Below, one piece after another: positions 1 through 7,945 of a stretch of 64,000 nucleotides of DNA; position 1 is the stretch's first letter; every line of letters starts with the position of its first letter. The DNA is from Flavobacterium acetivorans (GTDB lineage: Bacteria > Bacteroidota > Bacteroidia > Flavobacteriales > Flavobacteriaceae), in the NCBI RefSeq assembly GCF_020911885.1, contig NZ_CP087132.1, positions 3,100,001-3,164,000 on the forward strand. Direction: 5' to 3'. Made by a program: the position numbers and the translations under genes. The notes under the pieces are model-generated. The model ran no database searches. It was not told the origin of the DNA and saw only the letters and a list, made by a program, of their open reading frames with translations.

Positions 1-1
1 T

Positions 2-511
2 TTATACAGTTTTAACAGATTTAATTATACAACTTCTGAAATAGTAAAGTTGAAAGAAATAAAAGAGATAAATGGGAAATGGGTTGGAGGACATTTCGGG
101 CCTGATCTGTTTGATAATAATAAGCTAATATATGCTTTTTTAGATGATTCAAAAATCACTGAAGTCAAGCAATACGGAAATAGAACATATAAAAGAGTTA
201 GAAATGGTATAAAAATGAGAAAGAATGGGTATGTTAATCCAAATCCATCAACATTTAATGGAGTTCATGTTAAAAATAAAGTTTTACATACTTGGGTTGA
301 AGGAATGAGTAGTAGAGAATTTCTTGAAGAAGTATCTTATGTGCATTCTAAAGGAGCAGATATTCCTTTTGATTCAAACGGAAGAAAGATTATTTCTTCA
401 CATTTCACTGATGGTTGTCCTGTGAAATTAGTTGTAGAAAGTGAAATTACTATAAATGGAATAAAATATTATAATTATACAACTACAATTTTATTAAATC
501 CAAAATTTTAA
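2..511 (+). CDS. C-terminal part of a larger protein, possible polymorphic toxin domain (partial, 5' end outside window)
   Basis: The frame is open to the left edge of the window. The first plausible internal start is only a TTG at 50, so this is best read as the tail of a longer protein. About 170 residues are visible. They include a GGHFG segment near the start of the module, a second His in STFNGVH, a third in LHTWVEG, and a C-terminal part rich in beta-strand-like residues. The spacing of histidines and the WVEGMSSREFLEE helix are loosely like bacterial EndoU-type nuclease toxins, but I cannot confirm this. A small gene starts 6 nt downstream, as expected for a toxin/immunity cassette. 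The identity as a toxin is inference from context; the open frame is seen directly. Confidence 0.5.
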   Translation, partial: LYSFNRFNYTTSEIVKLKEIKEINGKWVGGHFGPDLFDNNKLIYAFLDDSKITEVKQYGNRTYKRVRNGIKMRKNGYVNPNPSTFNGVHVKNKVLHTWVEGMSSREFLEEVSYVHSKGADIPFDSNGRKIISSHFTDGCPVKLVVESEITINGIKYYNYTTTILLNPKF

Positions 512-516
512 AAAAA

Positions 517-900
517 ATGAATAATCAAATTTTATCACAATATCATATTTCATTCATTATTAAAAATACTAACGAAGGAAAAGAAGCATGGGTACTACCA
601 ACTAAGAATAATTTGGTAAGCAGATATATTTCGGATTATTTTATAGGTGGAAATATTGAAGGTTTCCAAAGTAATATTTTAGATACAATATCAAGAGCTC
701 AAAATGGATTACCTTTTGATCCCTTAAATGATGGTTCTGCAATGATGGCATCTATTGAAATAGGATCAGAAACTTCATTTATAAATGATTTGAATGAAGA
801 AACTCCACCAATTTCTATTCCGACTAATGATATTAAAGAAATAATATTAACTTGGATCGATTGGGTAACGACAAATAAATTAGAAAAAATTACAGTATAA
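517..900 (+). CDS. Small cytosolic protein, candidate immunity protein
   Basis: 127 residues, acidic, with no signal peptide or membrane segment. It starts at an ATG 6 nt after the stop of the upstream toxin-like tail. It has a central SRAQNGLPFDPLNDGS stretch and a C-terminal helix with IDW. I do not recognise the family. Small size, acidity and position directly behind a possible toxin module suggest an immunity protein that neutralises it in the cytoplasm. It could also be an unrelated hypothetical protein. Confidence 0.5.
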   Translation: MNNQILSQYHISFIIKNTNEGKEAWVLPTKNNLVSRYISDYFIGGNIEGFQSNILDTISRAQNGLPFDPLNDGSAMMASIEIGSETSFINDLNEETPPISIPTNDIKEIILTWIDWVTTNKLEKITV

Positions 901-984
901 TTAAAAAATATTTTGTTAAATTGAAGTTTAATCTAAGATTCTATTTGTCTGCAGATTATAAAACACAAAGAATTAATTTATAGT

Positions 985-1521
985 ATGATAATGAAAAGCG
1001 AACAAATTATAGAAGCCATTGTTGATAAAATAAATGCTGGTTACGAGGATTATGACATTGAAAGATTTTTAAAGCAACAAGAAATAAATGAAGATGAATT
1101 TGATAGCCTGATTGAAGCTGCTAAAAATAAAATTTTGGAACATCAATTAAAAACATACCCAAAACAAAATAAAAGAACCTTCATTATTTGGCTGTCTTTG
1201 TTTGTCGTGTTTTTTCTTTTTTTTGCCATTATTCTGCCAACATTAAATATTGTTAATGGAATAATGCTACTTTCAATAGTGGGAGCAATAAGTATTAGTT
1301 TTTCTGGATTTAAATCTATATTATACTATAAAAGTTGGAAAGAAGACTTTATAGAAAGAGTTGGAAAACCCAAATTAGATTTACAAAACTTTTTTTTAGT
1401 AGCTAGTTTGCCAAGCATTTTGTTTTATTTCATAATTTCTTGGAGCTTTATAAGTGGTCCTGGTTATAATCTCTATAAACTAGATATGACTATCAAAGCA
1501 ATAAAATCTTTAATTCCCTGA
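985..1521 (+). CDS. Hypothetical membrane protein with cytosolic helical N-terminus
   Basis: 178 residues. Residues 1-60 are charged and helical. Hydrophobic segments lie at about 66-86, 89-108 and 135-155, so three membrane helices are likely, followed by a short tail. The start could be the ATG at 985 or the one at 991. It has its own gap of 84 nt from the upstream gene and is followed by a transposable element remnant. No family is recognised. It may be an orphan immunity or accessory gene of the toxin region, but nothing in the sequence proves that. Confidence 0.5.
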   Translation: MIMKSEQIIEAIVDKINAGYEDYDIERFLKQQEINEDEFDSLIEAAKNKILEHQLKTYPKQNKRTFIIWLSLFVVFFLFFAIILPTLNIVNGIMLLSIVGAISISFSGFKSILYYKSWKEDFIERVGKPKLDLQNFFLVASLPSILFYFIISWSFISGPGYNLYKLDMTIKAIKSLIP

Positions 1522-1604
1522 ATACTTACATATAAATATACTAATGCTATTTTATAAAACAAAGATGTGACGAAAAGGATTTTATTTTCCTCCGACCACC
1601 CCCC

Positions 1605-2148
1605 CCCCCCGCTACCGCACGAATCCTTTCGTGTGGTTCATTATCGTTAAACATCATACATTCTAAAAACTACTACATCGTCAATTAATCCTTTTTGCCC
1701 CGAATAATCTATGGCACTACTATATAGATAATCTTCTGCTTTATAAACTAAACCTTCTTCTACAGGATTATTATGTACTTAATCTATCTTTTGTTGAATA
1801 AGCTTATTGCTCCAAAGCTCAATTGTACACCAAGCATGAATTTCTAAACCTTTGCTTTTTTGACAAAAAATTAAACTCTCTAAAAACAAATCTTTATACT
1901 CATTTCTCGCAAATACATCCAACCAAGCTAACCACTGCACTTGAGCGAAGCGGATGCACGAATACCTATAAAAAACAATAAATATGTCATGAGTAAAGCT
2001 TATAAAATACAATCCCTCTGGATTTTGAAATTTATAATTTCTACTCATAATTATTAGTTTTTAGTTTTTACACAAATTTTGCACTTTAATCACGAACCAC
2101 ACGAAAGGATTAACTTCGCTGAATTTCATTTCGTGCGGTAGCGGGGGG
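1605..2148. mobile_element. RAYT-derived non-autonomous element, copy 1
   Basis: This 544-bp unit is bounded by inverted ends of the form CCCCCCGCTACCGCACGAA (left) and its complement (right, ending at 2148). An inner inverted repeat, ATCCTTTCGTGTGGTT, lies next to the left end, and its complement lies near the right end. Inside is an internally deleted Y1-type transposase reading frame on the minus strand. Six further C residues precede the left end (1599-1604), giving a 12-C run. A second copy with the same internal deletion lies at 4163-7333, so the deleted form has probably been copied in trans. Confidence 0.75.
1647..2048 (-). pseudogene. REP-associated tyrosine (Y1) transposase remnant, copy 1
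   Basis: It begins MSRNYKFQNPEGLYFISF, typical of REP-associated tyrosine transposases, and reads on to LEIHAWC. It then jumps to a C-terminal part reading VHNNPVEEGLVYKAEDYLYSS. The middle of the protein, including the expected MSNHVHLI (HUH) motif, is missing. An in-frame TAA at 1779-1781 stands where family members have Tyr before VHNNP. Compared with copy 2, this copy also has an insertion of about 57 nt near 1930-1990 that adds residues after FTHD. The gene cannot encode an active transposase. Confidence 0.8.
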
Positions 2149-2431
2149 ACATTATAATCTTAAAAAGGTCTTTTCAGTCCTTTCTTTTTTACAATATATT
2201 TTTCTATTTTGTTCTCTAAAATATTTAACCGTACTTTATTGATAGTTACGGAATGCAATTCTGTGCTATCAGGTTAAAAATCAGCGCTATCGGCTAGCTG
2301 ACCTAGATTTCCGAGCCATCGGGGGAGATTAGTACCTTTTTCATTGGCAGTTATGGAATGTAATGCTGTATTATCGGGATTACTGATCTTAATTAATTTT
2401 GTTTTCGGCACGAGCAAGATGCTCGCGCTAG
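2149..2431. other. Gene-free stretch with imperfect repeats and a REP-like hairpin
   Basis: No coding frame is supported. Two imperfect direct copies of a 30-nt segment (near 2247-2272 and 2347-2373, each with GTTAYGGAATG) are present. A hairpin CGAGCA-AGA-TGCTCG sits at 2411-2425, followed by GCTAGCAGGGGG, which resembles the ends of the RAYT element. This sequence appears to have replaced the 5' part of the following lipoprotein-like gene. Confidence 0.4.
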
Positions 2432-2860
2432 CAGGGGGATGTTTATTTAGAACGTAGAAAGAAAAAAAATGAAGTGATTTATAGTGGTTTTGCTTATGAT
2501 ATAAAAAATCATTTAATGTTTCAATCAGGGGCTTATTTTTATGATTTTTCCTTTGGATTTTTTAGAAGATATAATGGAAAAGGAGAATTAATTGAAGAAA
2601 TAAATAGAGATGAAAACTATCCGTTTTCTGTTTATGACTTAATAGAGAAAATAAAAGTAACACATCAAATAGATTTAAATAATACTAGTGAAAAGAGTTA
2701 TGTAACTAGAAATTTTGATAAGTCACGTAATATATATATGATTGTGTATGAAAAGGATAAAAATAAAATTCTTCAAAATGGACAATCTAAATACATTACT
2801 GTAAATGGACAAACGGGTGAAATAGTAAGTGAAGGAATTACAAAAATTAGTTTGAAATAA
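2432..2860 (+). pseudogene. 5'-truncated paralogue of the lipoprotein at 3097
   Basis: The frame is open from 2432 after a TAG at 2429-2431 and has no credible start (a GTG at 2474 is the first candidate). The protein matches the C-terminal two thirds of the 3097-3708 product: both carry the shared block DENYPFSVYDLI followed by THQ(I/M)DLN and a C-terminal VxGxTGxIxSEG. The N-terminal signal and lipobox are absent. The junction with repeat-like DNA around 2435 suggests that the 5' end was lost by insertion or recombination. Confidence 0.65.
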
Positions 2861-3107
2861 TACCACATTAGCTCATGAAATTTGCCATGGATTAGGGTTA
2901 CTTCATACTCATGTAGATGGCAGTATCAAACAACCAAACCAAAAATACACATATCATTATGGCTTAAATAATCCGGCTAGGACGGATAGTGACCCAACAA
3001 AATCTACTGACAATATTATGAGTTATACTCCAAATAAAAAAACAACTTTTAAATGGCAGTGGGATATTATGCATGAAAACCTAAAGAAAAATATTTATGA
3101 AAAATAA
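2856..3107 (+). pseudogene. C-terminal fragment of a zinc metalloprotease (HExxHxxGxxH)
   Basis: This frame is open from 2856 to the TAA at 3105-3107 but lacks a start. It reads TTLAHEICHGLGLLHTH, a clear HExxHxxGxxH zinc-binding signature, followed about 45 residues later by NIMSYTP, resembling the Met-turn of metzincins. Only about 83 residues remain. The upstream part of the protease is missing, because the previous gene fragment ends at 2860 in another frame. It overlaps the start of the next gene by 11 nt, the arrangement expected for a toxin tail and its immunity gene. Confidence 0.65.
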
Positions 3108-3708
3108 AGCAATAATGATAATATCCTGCATCTTTTTGATGGGATGCAATACATATAAAAAGCAAATAAAACCTATAAATAATAAAATTATTATGAAAAA
3201 ATTTGACCTAGAGAGTTTCAAAAAAAATAACAAAGGAAAAAAAGAATATGAAATTGTTAAAGGTGATAGCATTTTTAAAAGGAGTGATGAGAATGATTGT
3301 TTTTACGAGGAAGCTAAAAAAATGAATGGAAAATTTAAAACTATTTCTAATTACTATAAAGAAACCTTAATGATTAAAAATTCTGGAAACTATTTCGATC
3401 AAATGCCATATGGTGTTGCAAAATTCTATAATGAAAAAGGAGAAATAACTAAAGAAATAAATTATGATGAAAATTATCCTTTTTCTGTTTATGATTTAAT
3501 TGCTAGAATAAAAACAACACATCAAATGGACCTAAATGATGAAAAAAATAATATATCAGTTAGTAGAGAAATTGATAGAGAAACAGGCAAACATATTTAT
3601 GTGATTTTTTACGACAAAACAGATAATGGTTCTTATTGTTATAAATATATTAATGTTGATGGAGTTACAGGTCAGATTTTATCTGAAGGTAAAGGAAATT
3701 GTATGTAA
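3097..3708 (+). CDS. Lipoprotein, candidate immunity protein for a metalloprotease toxin
   Basis: 203 residues with a classical lipoprotein signal: basic MKNK, a hydrophobic stretch, and the lipobox LMGC at residues 14-17. The mature part contains a DENYPFSVYDLI block and ends with a YINVDGVTGQILSEG motif, which looks like a small beta-rich domain. It starts inside the end of the metalloprotease fragment (11-nt overlap). A truncated paralogue lies just upstream, so the locus carries two copies of this family around a toxin tail. Periplasmic immunity is inferred from context; the family is not recognised. Confidence 0.6.
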   Translation: MKNKAIMIISCIFLMGCNTYKKQIKPINNKIIMKKFDLESFKKNNKGKKEYEIVKGDSIFKRSDENDCFYEEAKKMNGKFKTISNYYKETLMIKNSGNYFDQMPYGVAKFYNEKGEITKEINYDENYPFSVYDLIARIKTTHQMDLNDEKNNISVSREIDRETGKHIYVIFYDKTDNGSYCYKYINVDGVTGQILSEGKGNCM

Positions 3709-3795
3709 TTACTATTTATAACCAATTACCTACTATCCTGTTTGTTTAGTTTATCTTATCTTACATGGATATGCAAATAAAACCTACAGTATAAG

Positions 3796-4045
3796 TTAAG
3801 CTACATTTTTGTAATTAATTTGATTGTTAAATTCTTCAATAGTTGCATAGTTCAAAGCAGAATGTCTCCTTTTTCTGTTGTACCAAATTTCAATGTATTG
3901 CTTCGCCTGTTCACTTCGCTCGGGTCAAAGATTTCCAGTTTCATTTGTTCTTTAGAAATCAGTTTGTTCCCATAAATCAATTCCGTTTTCAAGGATTTGA
4001 AGAAGCTTTCTGCTACAGCATTATCCCAGCAATTTCCTAAGATTT
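3796..4045 (-). pseudogene. IS3-family (IS150-like) transposase OrfB C-terminal remnant
   Basis: Translation of the minus strand gives GNCWDNAVAESFF and then LKTELIYGNKLISKEQM, the region around the last catalytic Glu of IS3-family DDE transposases. It ends with ATIEEFNNQINYKNVA and a stop at 3796. The frame is broken by an insertion of about 26 nt (GACCCGAGCGAAGTGAACAG and on) inside the codons that normally read EIFEYIEIW. Only about 80 codons survive, so this is a dead fragment. Confidence 0.75.
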
Positions 4046-4204
4046 TATTACATTCTAAAGTTTTTCGTTTTGGAATATAAAAATCTGTACTAGAAAAAGA
4101 ATTAAAAATGATGTTACAAAAAGGATAAATACAATGGAATAAATTACTTTTTTTTCATATCTCCCCCCGCTACCGCACGAATCCTTTCGTGTGGTTAATT
4201 ATCG

Positions 4205-4549
4205 TTAAACATCATACATTCTAAAAACTACTACATCGTCAATTAATCCTTTTTGCCCCGAATAATCTATGGCACTACTATATACATAATCTTCTGCTTT
4301 ATAAACTAAACCTTCTTCTACAGGATTATTATGTACTTAATCTATCTTTTGTTGAATAACCTTATTGCTCCAAAGCTCAATTGTACACCAAGCATGAATT
4401 TCTAAACCTTTGCTTTTTTGACAAAAAATTAAACTCTCTAAAAACAAATCTTTATATTCATTCCTCGTAAATACATCCAACCAAGCTACCACTGCAAAGC
4501 TTATAAAATACAATCCCTCTGGATTGTGAAATTTATAATTTCTACTCAT
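4205..4549 (-). pseudogene. REP-associated tyrosine (Y1) transposase remnant, copy 2
   Basis: Same structure as copy 1: MSRNYKFHNPEGLYFISF, then WLDVFTRNEYKDLF, LEIHAWC, an abrupt jump to IELWSNKVIQQKID, an in-frame TAA at 4337-4339, and the C-terminal VHNNPVEEGLVYKAEDYLY. It lacks the 57-nt insertion of copy 1 and therefore represents the older form. The IS21-family element has inserted at its ATG (target duplication CATAA), so the reading frame now continues upstream into insertion-sequence DNA. Confidence 0.8.
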
Positions 4550-4671
4550 AATAGATATTCCGAAGAAAGTACGCCAGCATTCCGCGCTAAAGGTCGCCAT
4601 TTATTCCGGAGCAAAGTACGCCAGTTAAACCGTCCTTTATCATCACTAAGTAAAGATGATATTTTTCAAAG

Positions 4672-5403
4672 TTAATGATTTTTTTTAGTCCTCAAAGATT
4701 TACCCGTTAATGCTATTCTGTGTGCTGAAGCTGACAATCTGTCCATTATCGCGTCGGCCAGAGTTGGTTCCTCAATGAAGTTGTACCAAGTATCCACTGG
4801 CAACTGTGAAGTAATCATAGTTGATCCTAAACCATATCTATCTTCGAGTATATCCAACAAGGCAATCCTTGCATCATTATTTAAGGCTTTCAATCCAAAG
4901 TCATCCAGGATCAGCAACTTGTTTGCAGAGATGCCCCTGATCCATTTCAGATATGAACCGTCAAGCCTAGCTTGGGTCACGGCATCCATGAACTTGTTCA
5001 TGCTAAAGTACTGGGTACGGTAACCAAGCAAACAAGCACTGCGCCCTAAGGCACAGGCCATAAAAGATTTGCCACAACCAGTGGCACCGGTGATCAGGAC
5101 ATTTTCGCCTTTTTCAATAAACATACCATCAGAAAGCCTTAAGACTTGTTCTCTTGTAATGCCTCTTTCTGCATTACAGATTATATCTTCCGGCAATGCA
5201 TGATAACGCAGTTTACTAGCCTTTAGATATTTTTGTGTTCTGGAATACTCTCTGTATTCTACTTCTGCCTGAGTAATCATAGCAATCAAAGAATGGACAT
5301 CTTCTATTTCATGCACAGGAAGTGATAATGCGGCTTCATACCTTTTAGCCATGCCCGTCAATTTAAGACCTTTAAGCTGTTCTAATGTGTTTTGTGTGTT
5401 CAT
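4672..5403 (-). CDS. istB: IS21-family ATPase/helper of transposition IstB
   Basis: 243 residues, usual length for IstB. An N-terminal helical domain is followed by an AAA+ core with Walker A GATGCGKSF (about residue 100) and Walker B LLILDDFG (about 165). It acts with the IstA transposase, using ATP to organise target DNA for strand transfer. The start ATG at 5403 lies 23 nt after the istA stop, so the two are co-transcribed. No damage is seen. Confidence 0.93.
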   Translation of the reverse strand: MNTQNTLEQLKGLKLTGMAKRYEAALSLPVHEIEDVHSLIAMITQAEVEYREYSRTQKYLKASKLRYHALPEDIICNAERGITREQVLRLSDGMFIEKGENVLITGATGCGKSFMACALGRSACLLGYRTQYFSMNKFMDAVTQARLDGSYLKWIRGISANKLLILDDFGLKALNNDARIALLDILEDRYGLGSTMITSQLPVDTWYNFIEEPTLADAIMDRLSASAHRIALTGKSLRTKKNH

Positions 5404-5425
5404 TTATTAAGGTTTTATAAGTTGT

Positions 5426-6991
5426 CTAATTATAGGCTTCAGGACCTCTGAGGTTACTGTGTTCGGGGATACGGAATTCAGCAAGAGCCTCTTCTTCGAG
5501 TAAATCCATATTGTTTTCCAGGATACTTTTAATGACCCCATAGCTGATCTTGTTACCCCTTGAACCCCGTTTACAGGCAGCTTCCATTCGTATACTGCCA
5601 TAAGTATTCATTAATCGCAGCAACCCCAGACAAGCGGTATAGGACTGGTCGATTATCAGCTTACTGTCCATTACTTTTTTGAAGAATTCAAAAGTATGCG
5701 GTCCATTTTCTGCTGCTTTTTTGAGATAGTATTCAGGGTTCCATCCACGTTGATTACTAATGGCCTGGTGTCTTTCGGGCATATGTTCCTTGGTACTGGT
5801 ATAGCCATGGCTGGTATAATTCCTAGTATGTACAGCAATTCTTTGTCCATCAGAATAGATCTCTACGATGTCTTGATCATAAGAAATACGTACCTCCTTT
5901 CCAATGTAGCGGTATGGAACAGAGTAAAAGTGCCAGTCTTCGCCCACAAGTACATGGTAGTGCTTTTGCACCTTTGCCTTGGTGTAATGTCTGATACTGT
6001 ATGAGGATTCCGGCAAAGGCTGTAATAGTATTTTCTCTTGGCTTTCAAACAACTCCAGCCTACTGAATACTTTCTTCTGAAAGTTCAACTGATGATGACT
6101 ATTGAGTTTCTCTCTAATGGCATTGTTAAGTTCGGAAAGGCTATGAAAAGTATCGTTACGCAGAGCGGCATAAATACGCCTATAAGTGATCTTTACATTA
6201 TTTTCAACGGAAGGCTTGTCTTTTGGTTTATAGGGCCGAGCTGCCAGCAAAGCGACATTATTGTGGTTTGCCCATTGTTCGAGCATATCAGTAAATATGG
6301 GTTCATATTTACAACTTTTAGACACCCATTGCCTCATGTTGTCTGATTTAACAGTCAGGGGAACCCCTCCAAAGTAGGCAATAGTATGGTTCAAAGCTTT
6401 AACCACTTGAGGTAGTTTTGCATCTGGTAAAGCCTCTACATAGCCATAACCACTAAAGGGAAGTACTGCAACATATACCGGACATGCTATTAGTTCACCT
6501 GTTGAAGTATCTACGTAGTGAAGCATATCACCCGCAAAGTCTACTTCGAGTAGCTTTGCAGGAGTATGGACAAAATGCATCACGGCATTGTTTACCTTCT
6601 CCTGATCCTGTAAAAGTTCACAGAATCTGGAATACTGAAAGCCTGATGGATATTCTTTAATATATTCTTCCCAAAGCAGTAGACGCGTTACACCGGTTCG
6701 ATTAAGCTCCTTACTAAAATACCCACTCAGATTGTTAAAATGAACTTTCCGGGGATCAGTATCCTCCACTAAAACAGGCTTTATAAGCCCTAGTATCCGC
6801 TCAAGTTCCTGATCGGAACGCTTTAATAATTCTTTAAAATCAACTCCAGTTTGCGCAAATTTTTGCAAATACAGTGCGATTGTTTTTCTAGAAATTTTGA
6901 CTTCTTTTTCTATAGAACGCTGTGAAGCACCACGTTCTAAGAATAAAAGTATCTGTCTTATCTTAATCATACTAAGTAGTTTATTTGCCAT
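5426..6991 (-). CDS. istA: IS21-family transposase IstA
   Basis: About 521 residues from the ATG at 6991; an upstream in-frame TTG at 7021 is less likely. An N-terminal helix-turn-helix (RGASQRSIEKEVKISRKT) precedes an rve-type DDE core with VDFAGD, VKSDN and SVENNV supplying D, D and E. A C-terminal beta-rich domain follows. It cuts and joins the element ends. It sits inside the terminal multi-repeat ends and directly before istB. The frame is intact. Confidence 0.93.
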   Translation of the reverse strand: MANKLLSMIKIRQILLFLERGASQRSIEKEVKISRKTIALYLQKFAQTGVDFKELLKRSDQELERILGLIKPVLVEDTDPRKVHFNNLSGYFSKELNRTGVTRLLLWEEYIKEYPSGFQYSRFCELLQDQEKVNNAVMHFVHTPAKLLEVDFAGDMLHYVDTSTGELIACPVYVAVLPFSGYGYVEALPDAKLPQVVKALNHTIAYFGGVPLTVKSDNMRQWVSKSCKYEPIFTDMLEQWANHNNVALLAARPYKPKDKPSVENNVKITYRRIYAALRNDTFHSLSELNNAIREKLNSHHQLNFQKKVFSRLELFESQEKILLQPLPESSYSIRHYTKAKVQKHYHVLVGEDWHFYSVPYRYIGKEVRISYDQDIVEIYSDGQRIAVHTRNYTSHGYTSTKEHMPERHQAISNQRGWNPEYYLKKAAENGPHTFEFFKKVMDSKLIIDQSYTACLGLLRLMNTYGSIRMEAACKRGSRGNKISYGVIKSILENNMDLLEEEALAEFRIPEHSNLRGPEAYN

Positions 6992-7388
6992 ACTGCAAGT
7001 GGTTTTTTGATTATAAACCAAACTTATAGTAATTGGCGGTTAAATCTCTACTTAGTGAGATAATGGACCCAGGATAGGTGGCGACCTTTATGCCGGAATG
7101 TCAGTCCGTTAAAAATGTTAAATCAAGAATAAAGTGGCGTACTTTGCTCCGGAATAAATGGCGACCTTTGCTCCGGAATGGGTGGCGTACTTTGTAGCGG
7201 AATCGTGGCGACCTTTGCAGCGGAATATCCACATAATTAATAGTTTTTAGTTTTTACCAAATTTTGCACTTTAATCACGAACCACACGAAAGGATTAGCT
7301 TCGCTGAATTTCATTTCGTGCAGCAGCGTGGGAGCCCGAAGAGCTGTGTATTTATTGAAAAACATGTAGTTCTAAAGGCATTCACGGA

Positions 7389-7749
7389 AAAAGTCAGGAG
7401 ACTTTTATTATGCTTATGGCTTTTAAGAACATTAAAAAAAAACGCAAAGTCATGAGACGTTTGCGCAGCGTAGAGACGAACACTTCGTGGAGCGGTTATC
7501 TCAAATGCGGATGCAACCACTTCATAGCTTTAAGACAACTGCTAGTAATTCGAGGTCAGGAGACCTCGAATAGCTGGGTTCGTGCGGTAGCGGGGGGAAC
7601 ACTTCCTACAGCGGGTTATTAAATGATTACTTCTACAAAGATATGAGTCAGGAGACTTTTATTATGTTTACGGCTTTTAAGAACATTATAAAAAAACGCA
7701 AAGTCAGGAGACATTTGCGTAGCGTAGAAACGAACACTTCGTGCAGCGG
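7389..7749. repeat. Cluster of five hairpins with conserved GTCAGGAGAC core, inside a direct repeat
   Basis: Five hairpins share a GTC-loop-GAC core with loop AGGA (ATGA in one) but have different, mostly self-complementary stems: 7389-7406 (AAAAGTC/GACTTTT), 7443-7465 (CGCAAAGTC), 7548-7571 (ATTCGAGGTC, perfect 10 bp), 7646-7657 and 7697-7719 (CGCAAAGTC again). The first two and last two belong to a direct repeat of about 106 bp (7389-7495 and 7645-7749). A lone copy of the RAYT element end (TTCGTGCGGTAGCGGGGGG, 7579-7597) lies between them. No gene is supported here. Confidence 0.7.
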
Positions 7750-7945
7750 ATTCTTTACTTGTTAGCGATAATGGAATTGAAGTAACTGTTATCATTGTTA
7801 GTTTTTTTGTTTCTATTTTAAAAGGATCTTTTACTTATGAGGTTCACGAGATTAAGGATTTTACACCCGTTATTTTCAGTTATAACGTAAATACTCATTA
7901 TATAAACGTAAATTACAATAAAGCTTTAATCTCACAAAATTTCAA
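7750..7945 (+). other. Short open frame of unknown origin next to the reverse transcriptase 3' end
   Basis: A plus-strand frame without a start runs to a TAA at 7947-7949 and reads NGIEVTVIIVSFF, then SFTYEVHEIKDFTP. It overlaps the stop of the reverse transcriptase on the other strand by a few bases. It may be the tail of a lost gene. No promoter or family is recognised, and it may be chance. Confidence 0.25.

Larger units (their letters stand above)
4552..7231 (-). mobile_element. Complete IS21-family insertion sequence
   Basis: 2680 bp. The outer ends read TAGATATTCCG (left) and the complement of TGGATATTCCG (right). They are flanked by a 5-bp direct repeat CATAA (4547-4551 and 7232-7236). 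Both ends carry multiple copies of a motif like GGCGTACTTTGCTCCGGAAT or GGCGACCTTTGCNNCGGAAT (two to three at the left, five at the right). This is typical of the repeated transposase-binding sites of IS21 elements. It encodes istA and istB on the minus strand. Both genes are intact, so the element may be active. Confidence 0.9.
4163..7333. mobile_element. RAYT-derived non-autonomous element, copy 2, split by an IS21-family insertion
   Basis: The left part (4163-4551) repeats copy 1 nearly base for base, starting CCCCCCGCTACCGCACGAA. The right part resumes at 7232 and runs to a degenerate right end near 7333, where the terminal G run has decayed (CAGCAGCGTGGGA). Both copies share the same internal deletion and the same stop codon, so they derive from one already deleted parent. 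The IS21-family element sits inside, at 4552-7231. Confidence 0.75.

Noticed and set aside
3843..4040. Plus-strand open frame of 65 codons
   Set aside because: It is the antisense of the IS3-family transposase relic.
4550..4600. Transposase start at 4600 giving an N-terminal extension of the RAYT relic
   Set aside because: Those codons lie in the IS21-family end; the real relic begins at 4549.
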